This document shows, piece after piece, positions 10,583-20,881 of a stretch of 64,000 nt of DNA (the stretch's first letter is position 1; each line of letters opens with the position of its first letter). The stretch spans positions 372,001 through 436,000 of the forward strand of contig NC_085888.1 in the NCBI RefSeq assembly GCF_035222375.1, in the 5' to 3' direction. A program made the position numbers and the translations under genes. Source of the DNA: Podospora pseudocomata (lineage: Eukaryota; Ascomycota; Sordariomycetes; Sordariales; Podosporaceae). Under the pieces are notes generated by a model that worked only from the letters and a program-made list of their open reading frames with translations, was not told where the DNA came from and did not search any database.

Positions 10583-11557
10583 ATGAAAGTCGACTCTTGG
10601 ATGATGGCCGCGAGCTTCCTCGCCTCCACCACCTCCGCCCTCGGCCCCAACGTACCAGAAACCGAGAAGCGTCTGCCAGGCAAGCCGGCGCCGATGCCGA
10701 ACTGGAAGTGGCCCAACCCCTTCCAGTCCTCCCGCGCCGCCAAATACGAAGCCACCTGCCAGGTCCAGCGCTCCTTCAAGGCCGAAGAATTCAAGCTCGA
10801 TGACTTGGCCCAGAACCCACCCCTCGGCTTGCTCCCATGGCGCGACGCCCTCAAGGATGTCTTTGCCGAGCGCGAGTACCCTGGTGGATGGGATGGTATT
10901 GACAACCACGGCTACGACCGCAACATCCTCAAGATGGATTACGAGACTGTGCCCCTCAAGGTGAGGGAGTGGATCGAGGAGCAGGAGCGCAAGGAGCTCC
11001 CCGGCCAGGGTCTCTTTGCCCTGTTTGCCAGACCCGCGCCAGGGACCAGAGTGTTCAAGCAGGTGCCCGTTCCAAAGGAGCCCACTCCTGAGTTCAGAGA
11101 GAAGGACGACAGGAGAGTCCTCATCTTCGCCCCAGGGGCCATCTATGAGAATCTCCCGCTCTGGCTGGGCGAGGACAGTGGGTGTGATGGTATGTTGTTT
11201 GCTACGATGGTGTGTCTGATGTGAATGCTAACTTCTACCGTGATAACAGACGAGATGTTGGATCTTGCCAAGTATTCTGGTCAGGCCAAGGATGGCGGTG
11301 TCATCGGCTACCCCATCTACCACAGCAAGCCCCAGAGGTCGAAGGGCGAGCGCGACATCGAGTTTAGCCTCTTGGCTCAAGTTGTCAAGCTCAAGGAGGG
11401 CGAGACAGAGGAGGTAGCAGAGAGCTCCTCGCAGGCTGAAGCCGAGGCCAAGACAGAGGCTGAGAAGCCCGCTGTGACTGAGGTTGTCAAGGAGGCTGTC
11501 AAGGAGGCTACCGAGGCCGTCAAGGAGGCCACCGAGGCTGTCAAGGATGAGCTCTAA
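10583..11557 (+). CDS. ER-luminal protein of unknown function with C-terminal KDEL
   Basis: Two exons, 10583-11189 and 11250-11557, joined in phase 1 by a 60-bp GTATGT...AACAG intron, give 304 aa. The start at 10583 has the good context CAAAATGA and is followed by a signal peptide of about 20 residues (hydrophobic stretch ending near STTSALG). The mature part is Pro- and Trp-rich with a GGWDGIDNHGYDRNILKM segment near residue 110. The last 60 residues are an Ala/Glu/Lys/Val-rich repeat (EAVKEATEAVKEATEAV), probably one long amphipathic helix, and the protein ends exactly in KDEL followed by the stop. Signal peptide plus KDEL is the standard retrieval signal for soluble ER residents. The family is not recognised, so the ER task (folding, glycan handling, calcium) is open. 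Confidence 0.75.
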
Positions 11558-12057
11558 AGGGCTGGGCACGAAGAGACACCAGGACGATGGTAGAAGGCGT
11601 CAGAACAATTGGATAATACCACCATACCTTACATACTGCACATGTACAATATTTCCTTTGTGAGTCAAAATAAACACCGAAACATCTTCAGCAAAGAGCG
11701 GATACTATTCGAAGAGCAATGACATCGTTGAACAAAGGGCCGGAGCAACTCGCGGCTATCTTGAAAATTGTCTGTTGGGCCCAATGGCCGAGCAGCGATG
11801 CCAAATTTGGAGCACTTGCGTGGACGGGAGTTAGATCCAGTTTTGTATTTGTTGAGAAGCGGCCACGGGTCTGATACGGCCGAGTGGGCTGATGCCTTGC
11901 CTTCCACAAAGAGATGCTCCTAGTTTGCTCTTGCTAGGGAATCAGGAGTGGGCAGGGCAAACCCCCAGGTATTTATTGATGGCCTCTACCGCACTCAATA
12001 CACTTCCTCATTCACAGAGCAATCAAGACCAATCTTGCTTTGCATTCACAGTTCACC
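11558..12057. other. Intergenic region
   Basis: 500 bp without a credible gene. Short frames on the minus strand here are shadows. It holds the 3' end of the KDEL gene and the promoter of the next secreted-protein gene. Confidence 0.4.
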
Positions 12058-12809
12058 ATGATCTCACTCATCACCCTCATTCCCAGCGTTTTGGCGCTCT
12101 GTGGCGTATGTCCAAGGCTCACTCCCTTCTTCGTGCATTTCTGACCATGACGCAGTTTGTCCACGCCGCTCCCGCAACCCCCGGTCTAGCCCTCGACGAT
12201 GTTGATGATTTCACCATTGTTCCCGTCTACTGGGAACTTCCCGTCAAGCCCGACGACCCCAACGGCGCCACGGTGACTGTCGAGGGCACCATCCAGCAGG
12301 CCATCGCCAAGATGGACACTGACTACCCCGGCTGGAACCAGACGTTCCAAGCCGGACTGGGTGATGTTAGTTACGTTAGCGCTTCGCTGGCTGCGCTGGT
12401 TGCCCTGGAAGACCCGACATATGACTGCAAGATCAAGACGGACATGGCCAACATCTTGGCCATCAAGTGGGGCATCCACTATCTGCGTGCCATCCCGGGC
12501 AAGGCCAAGAATGGGCCTGGACCCAAGAACTGCGGGCGTGTTAGCTGCTCGTGGGACTCTGCTATCTATTGGTGCAATGAGGTATGTTGCCATGTTTCTC
12601 TGCTATGTGTTATGATGTCTGACAGGAGCAATACTACGCAGGATTCTTCCGGAGACAAGGAACTTTATTGGGGCCAGATTGCCGACCTGGCTCAGGGTAT
12701 TCTCGACAACTGCGCGGGATTGACCAAGGTGAAGGGGCAAGGGACATACAAGGATGACAAGTGGAGCGTGGTTGTTCGTTTTCCCAAGAGCAGCGAGGGC
12801 AATTGCTAG
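12058..12809 (+). CDS. Secreted cysteine-containing protein (effector-like)
   Basis: Three exons, 12058-12105, 12156-12581 and 12642-12809, with introns of 50 and 60 bp in phase 0, give 213 aa. The first exon supplies the hydrophobic signal peptide (MISLITLIPSVLALCG) and the next begins FVHAAPATPG, a typical cleavage zone. An open frame running from 11892 misses this start. The mature protein has a beta-rich first half, then conserved-looking Cys residues around NCGRVSCSWDSAIYWCNE, and a Cys near each end. This pattern is common in ascomycete secreted proteins that are often listed as effector candidates, but I cannot name the family or a substrate. The second acceptor was chosen at 12641 because an earlier CAG at 12625 breaks the frame. 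Confidence 0.7.
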
Positions 12810-13500
12810 TCGAGGTTATCGCTGCCCTCAAGACACAAGATGTGGGATTCGGCGATGATCTGTGATCCGCGGTTGGTAGTCTGAAATAAAATGATTTCAG
12901 AGCTGAACTTCTGCCGCAAAACTACGGACCGTTTGCTAAGGATGTTTAAACCGCAACCGTAATAACGAAGAGGGTTAAACGCGATGTTTTGGTGCGTGAA
13001 AGTTGGGTGAACGACACACGGTGTACCTGGGCTAGCGACAGAGTGCGTGCATATATCAACGGCATCTTCAACGTTGCAAAGTGAGCTTGGTGAGTAAAGG
13101 GCTTATATATCTACCAACCCTTCTGCAATTGCACCTTCTGACCAACCAGATTGCGGCTTTCGGTGGTGGCCTTCGCTGTCGCTCTTTCCAAATAGCCCCC
13201 CAGCCACACCTAGTCGACTCACACAACCGCAAATACGGTCGCGTTCTCTACCTACTTATGACAACCACCGAACACGGTATTCTCACACAACCAAGGGACG
13301 TGTCTGGTCACCTGGCTCAGGCCCTGCCAGCTAAATTACACGCCTGATTCTTTTTCTCAGAGCACCTCACAAGATAACGTGAACCACCTCACGAAAACAC
13401 CTTAACACCTTACAAGATAAGCTGAACACCTCGCAAGATAACCTGAACCCCTCGCCTTACATGTTCAACCCCTAGTTATTTCCCGACCACACCTCACAAG
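12810..13500. other. Intergenic region ending in an imperfect tandem repeat
   Basis: 691 bp without a credible gene. The last 140 bp carry the CACCTCACAAGATAA repeat listed separately. Confidence 0.4.
13363..13500 (+). repeat. Imperfect tandem repeat, unit about 22 bp
   Basis: At least four degenerate copies of a CACCTCACAAGATAACCTGAAC-like unit (CACCTCACAAGATAAC, CACCTTACAAGATAAG, CACCTCGCAAGATAAC, CACCTCACAAGATG) follow each other. The last copy runs into the ATG of the ORF at 13501, so the start codon of that ORF may be part of the repeat and not a genuine start. Confidence 0.6.
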
Positions 13501-14935
13501 ATGTCTCAAAACGACGACCGCGTGGAGGCGTTCACCAAGACCTTCGAATCGGCCATCGAGGCGGCGATTTCGAAGCAGTTCACCGGCCTCGTCTCGGCCG
13601 AGTTTCGCCGCATGAACAACGATCAAGAAGCCGGAATTCAGCGACTCGAGGAGAAATTCCAACAAGAGAAGTCGCGGTTTCTGACTATTGCCAAGGCCGC
13701 CGCCGGCGGCAAAATTAGCCAGGACAAGCTCGAGGTTCTCGCGGACGGGCGAGCCTGTAGAACTAAGAGGAATCATCGAAAATACAATGAACTTGAGATT
13801 GGGCCATTTGCCACCATTCGCAGCGTACATGACAAGCCAGCTCTTCCCCAGCTCGTTCTACACGCCTACAACTCGACGCCAAGCGGATAGCTTCCGAACC
13901 TCTGGCATAACCGCGCCCTTTACCCCATCCCCACGACCTTGGCAGTGGAGTATCTCTTTGCCCTTTTTCCCTGGACCATTTTAAGCCCCCATGTCTTCGA
14001 TGTGTCTCTCTCCTCGACGCTTGTGCCGAGGCGCCCTGCTTCTCTGGAGTTGCGAGAGGGGTGAATGGGAGACCGAAGAGGCTAGTCTTGAGTTGTGCAG
14101 GCAGATCTGGAAGAATTCTAGGTCGCGCTCCCCTAGGAAGAGAAGCACACCGGGGCCCGACGATCCCACTGATGAGATACTAGGAATGGAAAGCCCCAAT
14201 CCACGTGATAGCGGCTACTTTGGAAGAGATACCTTGAAGAACGATGGCTGCTATGATATTGACGGGTTCGGCTATTCTAAGCATTATGAGGAGGAGCGTT
14301 TGGGGCGGCCACGGAAGCGGAAGCGTAGCTCGAGGCGCGTATCGATGTTGAGGACCCATTTGCTACAGTAGTCTAAGAGCTTGGCAACTAAGAGATGCGA
14401 TCCAGACTCACTTTTGAGGACCAGCCTTGTCTACCAGAGCATTCAAATATCAGACTACCTTTTACCCAGAGACATGACAATATTTGATGAATTCACCAGT
14501 TTTGAGATCAATCCTGGGTACTTCGACAACTCGAGGTACTCCTGTCGAGACTCCAGGATCAATTGGATAATTTGGACCGTGGTCGTCATCGTGTTCACTG
14601 GATGGTGGCCGTCGGTGGTTGGAATGTGAGCCAGATAATAACGCAACCCGGAATCCAATTCCTCACAGCTGTTGTCTACGGGGCTACTATGCGATGAGAA
14701 TAGCTGCAATGATGCCAATCACGATTAACAGTCGATGCGAGTTCATCGAAACCTCAAATATCTCGGCGAAGATCGATGCCTACACAACGCTATCTCCTGG
14801 ATCCAAATTTCTCCATGCTGGTTTCAAGGAGCTCTTGCACTTCGTTTTCTTCCAGGACATGTTCCGGTCCCGTAATATCTATCGCACTATCCGGCGCCAC
14901 GAAGTTTCCTGCTTTAACACTTTCCAGACTTAAAA
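13501..14935 (+). pseudogene. Degraded coding region of unknown family
   Basis: Several adjacent plus-strand frames have coding-like composition but do not join through convincing introns. A frame from 13501 encodes about 85 residues of charged helix. A frame from 13991 is rich in Arg, Lys and Ser and ends in a basic cluster. Frames between 14381 and 14930 include a hydrophobic segment (WIIWTVVVIVFTGWWPSVVGM) that could be a membrane helix. This looks like one or two host genes decaying next to the fusion enzyme gene, whose stop lies at 14939 on the other strand. Alternatively these are chance frames. No family was recognised. Confidence 0.3.
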
Positions 14936-14938
14936 GAG

Positions 14939-17798
14939 TCAGAACGCACCACGAGGCCCAAACATCTCTGGGCAGAGATACAGGGTATTGTCCATCTTTC
15001 CCCCAGCGCGCTGCTTCAGACTGACCCAGGCATGTATACCCCCCCCGTCACTCAAAGGCCTCCGCTGGGCAGCAGCCAGCACCATGGCATATCTCTCCCT
15101 CGCCGCGACCGATGCGCCTACATCGATCAAATATCCATCGACCCTTCTCTTTACCTCAGCATCATCCGCCGCATAAGCATCGACAGGGAAGTGCACTGTT
15201 CCTACTGGTCGCTCACCAGTCTTTCCTGAGAAGGCAAAGCACGAAATCAGAGACTTCCTTCGGTTCGAGCTGTTGTCTCGACCAAATTCATCCCCAGCCA
15301 TGGCGGCAAAGAAGCGCTGAATCTCAAAGGCGTCAGCGTGAGGACAAATGCTGGCGTGTTTCTGCGCGACTTCGGCCATGACGGCTCGGGACGTGGCATC
15401 GGCTCCGCCATGCGCAATGTACACCTTCACACGGGCCTCCTCGGTGTTGGACGCCAAGTCCAGCGAGAAATAAATCACACGGTCATTGGGACCAAGAAGC
15501 CCTTCTATCAACCGCCACCCCGTATCCAAGCCGAGCCGAGAGAAAGCCTCTCGGGCTGTTTGGGTAGCATTTTCTTTTCCCGCGGCACACGGATCAAGGT
15601 AGATCTTCCATTGCGGTCCTTTGCTCGTTGACCAAGCACAGCTGTGCCAGGCTGCCAACTTCATTTCTGTGGGGGAGGATGGGGGCAAAAAGAGATCACG
15701 GATCGCGTCGAAGCGTTCGAGTGAGACAATGGAAGGATAGCTCTTCCCAATATCTTGATTGGCGCGAAGTGCAGCCTCGACAAGATGTGCCCAGCTGTTC
15801 CCAAGAGGTTGGGCTTCGGTCAAGAAGCGCAACTCGGCTTTCCCGGTACCCTGATCGATGGAAACCGAGTATTCGACCGCGGATCCGTCGTTGCAGACGC
15901 CGGACGTCCACCGTGTCGTGTCGAGTTGTTTTGGAACCGCCGTCTTACCCCATTCACCAGTCACCAGGGCAAGGGCTTGGGTCAACTCCTCCGCGGCGGC
16001 AGCGTCTTGTCCAGTTGCGGTGGAGAGATGCCTCAGCTGCCTGCTTACTTCGCCGAGAAAGCTGTCATTGATAGCTTGATCTACCGCAACTGGCTTCAAG
16101 CCTGCTGAGAAGTGGCGAAGTTTCATGTGCTTGCCGCGAGTGATGACAGCATTGGGGACCGTGTGCCTTCGCTCATACAAGTCCATGATAGCTGCCACAG
16201 TGTAGTCGATGTGCTCATCAGAATACACGTGACGTGGTACGGCAAAGCGGACAAGATTGGGAATCTTGGAACGCTCCTCGATCGGCTTGAGATCATACGC
16301 CCAACCGAATGGGCCGGCCTCGGCAGCACGGATGCCGTATTTCTTGATCAGCTCAAGCGTGAAGCCAACGGCGGCAAAGTCCTCGAGCTTCCTGTTGCAC
16401 CCGAAGAAGAATTGGTCCATGTCAAGGTAGACCGCGTGACCGCCAGGGGGAGACAGCACTGCGACGCCATTTGCCTGGAGCTTCTGGGCAAAGGATTGGA
16501 CCTGTGTGATGCGGTGGCAAAGGTAGGCTTGGTCGGTGACTTGATACAGACCAGCCGAGGCTGCCATGAGGTCACGGCCGCTCACTGAAGAGACAGCGTG
16601 TTAGTATTACTACCCGGAGACATAATGACAGATGCAACGTACTGCCGCCATAGGAGTCATTCCCATAACATAGGATCTGCCTCTCCTTAAGCAACATCCC
16701 AATGCCCTCGTATTTCTGTGCAAACAGACCTTGGTCACGGAAGCACAGCACACCGCCCATGTTCGCAAGCCCGTCCTTCTTCAAGCTGATGGTGAATCCC
16801 TCAGCATATGAAAACATCTCCTGAACGATGTCAGCAATGCTTTTGTCTGCATATCCATCTTCATATCTCTGGATGAAGTAGGCATTCTCCGCAAACCGAC
16901 AAACGTCCAGGAACAATGGTATCGAATGGGATTTGGCCAGAGAAGCGGCACCGCGAATATTCGCCATCGAAACAGGCTGTGCAGCGGCCCAGTTGTTTGT
17001 GATTGTCACCAAGATCATGCTGACCTTCCCGGGTTCGCTTCCAGGTAGGCCTTGGTGGCGGCCAGGTCCAAATTCCCCTTGAAGTTGTTCTTGACACCAA
17101 TCAAAGCCGATGGGAACGGATCCGTCAAGCCCGGCTGCGTGAAGGTCTGAAGGTTAAAGCCTGCAACAGCGGCGTTTGCCCCCGTGGTGTCAAAGAACCC
17201 GTTGCTGATGATGGCGGCGGGTTTGTCATGCTCAGGATGCGAGCCGTACCCTTCTGCAATCATGGCGCTCATGGAGAAGAGGAGGGTTTCGGCGCAACGC
17301 CCCTGCGGCAGGATGAAGAAGTTGGGGTGCTCGAGCTGATGGCGGCCACCATTCACGAAACCCCCTTTGGAGGATACGAGTAGCTTGGTCTGGTAAAACG
17401 CAACATCGGTCTTACCTGCCAGCACCCTATCCATGACGTTGTGTCGATTGGTGCCACGCTCAAAGATATCGCGGAAGGCGTCCAGCAGGCAGTAATAACC
17501 CCAGTTACGACCGTAGCTTTCGTCTCCTCTCACCACTTCATCATCAGGTCAGTCACAGTGGCTTTGCCAGCTGTATTCGGAATGGGAGGATTCGCTTACA
17601 AGCTGCCCATTGGACATCAGTCATAGCCGAGGTGCCAGAATCTGACAGAAAGTCACAAGTAAGGAGCCCAGCGGGGAAGGCAAAAACATTGTACTCAACA
17701 TCCTCCAGAATCTTCTCACGTTCCTCTGCTGAAGCTGAGGGGAGAGATCTGACAACAAGGGCGGCATGTGCCGGTGGACGCGGGACAGAAGTCGCCAT
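14939..17798 (-). CDS. Tryptophanase/tyrosine phenol-lyase fused to a DMATS-like aromatic prenyltransferase
   Basis: Minus-strand exons 17798-17600, 17535-16643 and 16584-14939, with 64- and 58-bp introns both in phase 1, would give about 912 aa. Residues 1 to about 525 are a PLP-dependent beta-eliminating lyase: RGDESYGRNWGYY, SNGFFDTTGAN (tryptophanase-like), QPVSMANIRGA, CRFAENAYFI, the PLP-lysine region ISLKKDGLANMGG, SYGGMSGRDL and GGHAVYLD (tyrosine phenol-lyase-like). The remaining 375 or so residues resemble an ABBA-fold indole prenyltransferase (TTRWTSGVCNDGSAVEYS, RVKVYIAHGG, a C-terminal YLCPEMFG), short for a fungal DMATS and nearer bacterial lengths. Expected chemistry: cleave tryptophan or tyrosine to indole or phenol plus pyruvate and ammonia, and prenylate the ring before or after. 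Oddity: the lyase frame shifts by one base near 17015-17036 (EANPG to ILVTITNN) with no intron to explain it. It is divergent from the P450 at 19301. Confidence 0.85.
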
Positions 17799-19300
17799 GG
17801 TGGCAGCAGCTTGGAAAGGCCTTGGACGGAACTGAAACGGCTACGTTGGACAACAGACATACGACCGCCTTTTAAGTCTGTTTTGACTGTGTCTGGATTG
17901 TCTTCTCACTACTTCTATGCAAAGAGCTGTCATCTTCGGACTTTGCCCATTTCCAGTATACATCTGCTGCCGTACAACGGGGCCATTTCGTGCGAGGCCG
18001 AGACGGCGGGATGTAATATTGCTGACCGGTATCATCCTCAATTTCATCATAGCCTCAAAAGTCGGAGACGGCTCGGGAAGGCAAGAGTAGGAGATAAAGC
18101 TAAAGCGGGACTAGAACCCGACGGGATACGAACCAGGACGGACTGATGTTGCAAGCTGTATCTCCCCAGCAAGTACCGTGCTTGGTTCTTGACATTCTAC
18201 AGACGATAGGTTCTTGGGCCTGCATCTGTTGTGTTCCACAGTACTTCCCTATCAGGGATGTTTCCGACTGCTTGTGCTACGGGTACAAGCTGTTTTAGGT
18301 GTAGGCTGTACATCACAAGCCCGAAGAGATGCAGCTTTCTTACTCTCCTCGCACTTGTCACGCACCTCGGACGAACCTGAACACCGCGATCTTACCAACC
18401 GAGGGTGAATTTTCTAGCTTCAATTTCGTGATGGCTGTGTTGACCGCTTCTCTGTTGTGGTTAGGTTGTAACGCAATTGAGACATCTGCGTGGGAGTTGG
18501 ACTCAAGAGACAATGCTGGGTTCCTCGTGGACTTATTGTCTAAGGTGCTTATCACTACTACTTACCCAAGGTTTGTATTTATGTCAACTTCTGTTATCTC
18601 CCAATGGTACATCATCGGAGCTCTACATATCATTTGGCCAGACTCGGTCTGAGCTTCAATGTCATCTATCCGCTCGAAGACCAACCAGATAGCTCGAACG
18701 ACCAATCCCCGAAAGACTGCCCGTTCTTTTTCACTCAACAACTGGTCCAAGAGGATGCATAGAGACTTGCTCTATATTTTGCCAGTCATTTGGCCCGCCG
18801 CGGCTCTAGCGACCGGAGAGCATGATGTTTTCCATACCTAAGGATGGGATGAACCAGAGGTCTCCCGATTGCATGGTTACAGTGCTTGTTGTTTATTCCC
18901 GCGTAATGCCTTCACGGCGACGCTATGGTGGTTGGACGGGATCTGACGCTGTAGATCAATGGGACAGCTCGGTCCGCTCAGATTGAGTGTGAAAAGTTTG
19001 AATTTACTGTGTACAATGCAGGTTGGTGTTGACATGGCTGCAATGCCATCAACCAGGCCAGCCGAGGTTGACGGAACATCTTTTATCCAACTATTGACCA
19101 CTTGTTGGAGGTTGGGAACTTGTTGGTTGAGGGCCTGATGGATTCATGTCAAGAAAACGAATTACCAACGACCCGCTGCATAATCATGTTGCTCGGTCAG
19201 GCACCAAAGTAATATTAGATGGTAGTTTCCCCCCCTCCTCCTTGAAATACCTCCCAGATCAACCGCCACCGCCACCGTTCCACCTGCTAGACGACATCAA
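17799..19300. promoter_or_regulatory. Divergent spacer between the fusion enzyme and the P450
   Basis: 1.5 kb separate the two outward-reading genes and must contain both promoters. Short frames within it (for example 18329-18652) have no recognisable family. A pyrimidine-rich leader (CCCCCCTCCTCC-type) lies at 19225-19300 just before the P450 start. No transcription-factor gene is present inside the spacer. Confidence 0.5.
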
Positions 19301-20881
19301 ATGTCTTCCCTACATGTTTGGATCACGGCCACCGCCGTCATCGTCTCTCTTCTTCTCCTCACCAGGGCAATCACCTCCAAAAAGACGTCCAAATTCTCCT
19401 CCCTCCCATTACCACCCGGCCCACCTACCCTTCCCATCATCGGCAACCTCCACCAAGCACCCAAAACCCACCCATGGTTCCAATTCCACACCTGGGCCAA
19501 AACCTACGGCCCCGTCCTCCACCTCAACATGACCGGCCAGCACGTCATCGTCCTCAGCACGAACAAAGCAGCCCACGACCTCCTCGCCAGGCAAGGTGCC
19601 ACCTTCTCGGACAGACCTTGCTTTGTCGTCGCGCACGAGCTGGCCCTCCAGGGAATGCACATGCTCCTCCGACCATACGACCAACGCTTCAAACTTCACC
19701 ACAAGCTCGAGAGCCCCGTGCTGGGCGAACGAGCGGCAAAGGCCTACGTCAAGATCCAAGACTTGGAGTCGAAACAGCTCCTCCTTGAACTCTTACGTGG
19801 GGGTGGGAAACCAATCAACCCCCACGACGAAATAGAGCGCATGACCGCCAGCGTGATCTACACCCTCTTTTACGGGCAGAGGGTCCGCGAGGCGAATGAT
19901 GCCATCCTGCTTCAGGCTCACGCTGTAAACCACGAGTTCGACCAGCTGGCGCAGGTGGGAAAGTATCTGGTTGATTCGTTCCCTGTGCTGAACCGGCTGC
20001 CGGGGTTTTTGGCTCCTTGGAAGGCGGAGGCGGCGGAGCACTGGGGGAAACAACGGGCCCTTCACGTAGGGAATTTGGAGAGGGGGTTGGATGGGAGGAG
20101 CTGGAATGTTGCGCGGCAGATGAAGAGGGCGGTTGATGGGATGGGGGAGATTGTTATGTCTGTGGATGAGTTGGCGTTGGATATTGGGATTATGGCTGAT
20201 GCTGCGCTTGATGCAAGCACAGAGACGATCATGTGGTTTGTTTTGGCTTGTGTTACTGAGGGCCATAGGGGGTGGGTTTACAAGGCACAGGGGGACTTGG
20301 ATCGGGTTGTTGGACGGGGGCGGTTGCCCGGCTTTGATGACCGGGCTGGGTTGCCGTATGTTACTGCTGTTGTGGACGAGTTGATGCGGTGGCGGCCGGC
20401 GGGCGCGGCGGGGGTGCCGCATTTTACCAAGGTGGAGAGCAGATATGAGGGTTGGCGGATTCCTGCCAACTCGGTGGTGATTCCGAATCATTGGGCGATT
20501 ACACGGGAGGAGGCTGTGTTTGGCCCGGATGTGGAAGCGTTTGTGCCGGAGCGGTGGTTAGGAGAGGAGCTTCCCATCGTTGGGTTTGGGTATGGACGCC
20601 GGATATGCCCCGGCCGGCATGTTGCGCGGAATGGCTCGTGGATAGCGGTGGCACGGCTGTTGTGGGCTTTTGATATCATGCCTGAGTTGAATGAGTTGGG
20701 TGCGCCGGTGGACGTGGATACAAAAGGCACTGATGGGCTGGTTACGAAAGCATTGCCTTTCAAGGCTCGGTGTGTTCCCAGGGGGAGCTGGGTGAGGGAT
20801 GTTGTGTCGAGGGAATGTGACACCTGGGGCGTGGACCATCATGACGTCCTCGATCAGATTGGACGTGAAGTCTTTAATTAA
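19301..20881 (+). CDS. Cytochrome P450 monooxygenase
   Basis: An intronless gene of 526 aa, full length for a microsomal P450. The N-terminus is a membrane anchor (TAVIVSLLLLTRAI) followed by the proline-rich hinge LPLPPGPPTLPIIGNLHQ. The I-helix region reads DAALDASTETIMWF, the ExxR motif is ELMRWRP near residue 365, and the haem-binding loop is FGYGRRICPGRH near 430 with its Cys intact. The sequence style resembles the CYP64/OrdA-like group often found in fungal secondary-metabolite clusters; the clan is my judgement by eye. It reads away from the lyase-prenyltransferase fusion, and the likely role (inference) is oxidation of a prenylated indole or phenol. Lack of introns in a 1.6-kb gene is noteworthy, since most neighbours have them. 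Confidence 0.92.
   Translation: MSSLHVWITATAVIVSLLLLTRAITSKKTSKFSSLPLPPGPPTLPIIGNLHQAPKTHPWFQFHTWAKTYGPVLHLNMTGQHVIVLSTNKAAHDLLARQGATFSDRPCFVVAHELALQGMHMLLRPYDQRFKLHHKLESPVLGERAAKAYVKIQDLESKQLLLELLRGGGKPINPHDEIERMTASVIYTLFYGQRVREANDAILLQAHAVNHEFDQLAQVGKYLVDSFPVLNRLPGFLAPWKAEAAEHWGKQRALHVGNLERGLDGRSWNVARQMKRAVDGMGEIVMSVDELALDIGIMADAALDASTETIMWFVLACVTEGHRGWVYKAQGDLDRVVGRGRLPGFDDRAGLPYVTAVVDELMRWRPAGAAGVPHFTKVESRYEGWRIPANSVVIPNHWAITREEAVFGPDVEAFVPERWLGEELPIVGFGYGRRICPGRHVARNGSWIAVARLLWAFDIMPELNELGAPVDVDTKGTDGLVTKALPFKARCVPRGSWVRDVVSRECDTWGVDHHDVLDQIGREVFN

Noticed and set aside
12582-12625. A 42-44-bp intron ending at CAG 12625 in the secreted-protein gene
   Set aside because: It is shorter than usual and puts the last exon out of frame; the acceptor at 12641 restores the frame with a normal 60-bp intron.
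13081-13347. 88-codon ORF with a signal-peptide-like start
   Set aside because: The hydrophobic start is weak, no Cys pattern or domain follows, and it leads into a tandem repeat.
18105-18140. tRNA T-arm-like sequence on the minus strand (GGTTCGTATCCC)
   Set aside because: No acceptor stem or D-arm at the right distance, and no A-box.
19793-20491. 232-codon minus-strand ORF inside the P450 gene
   Set aside because: A shadow frame of a GC-rich P450 coding strand; no motif and no start context.
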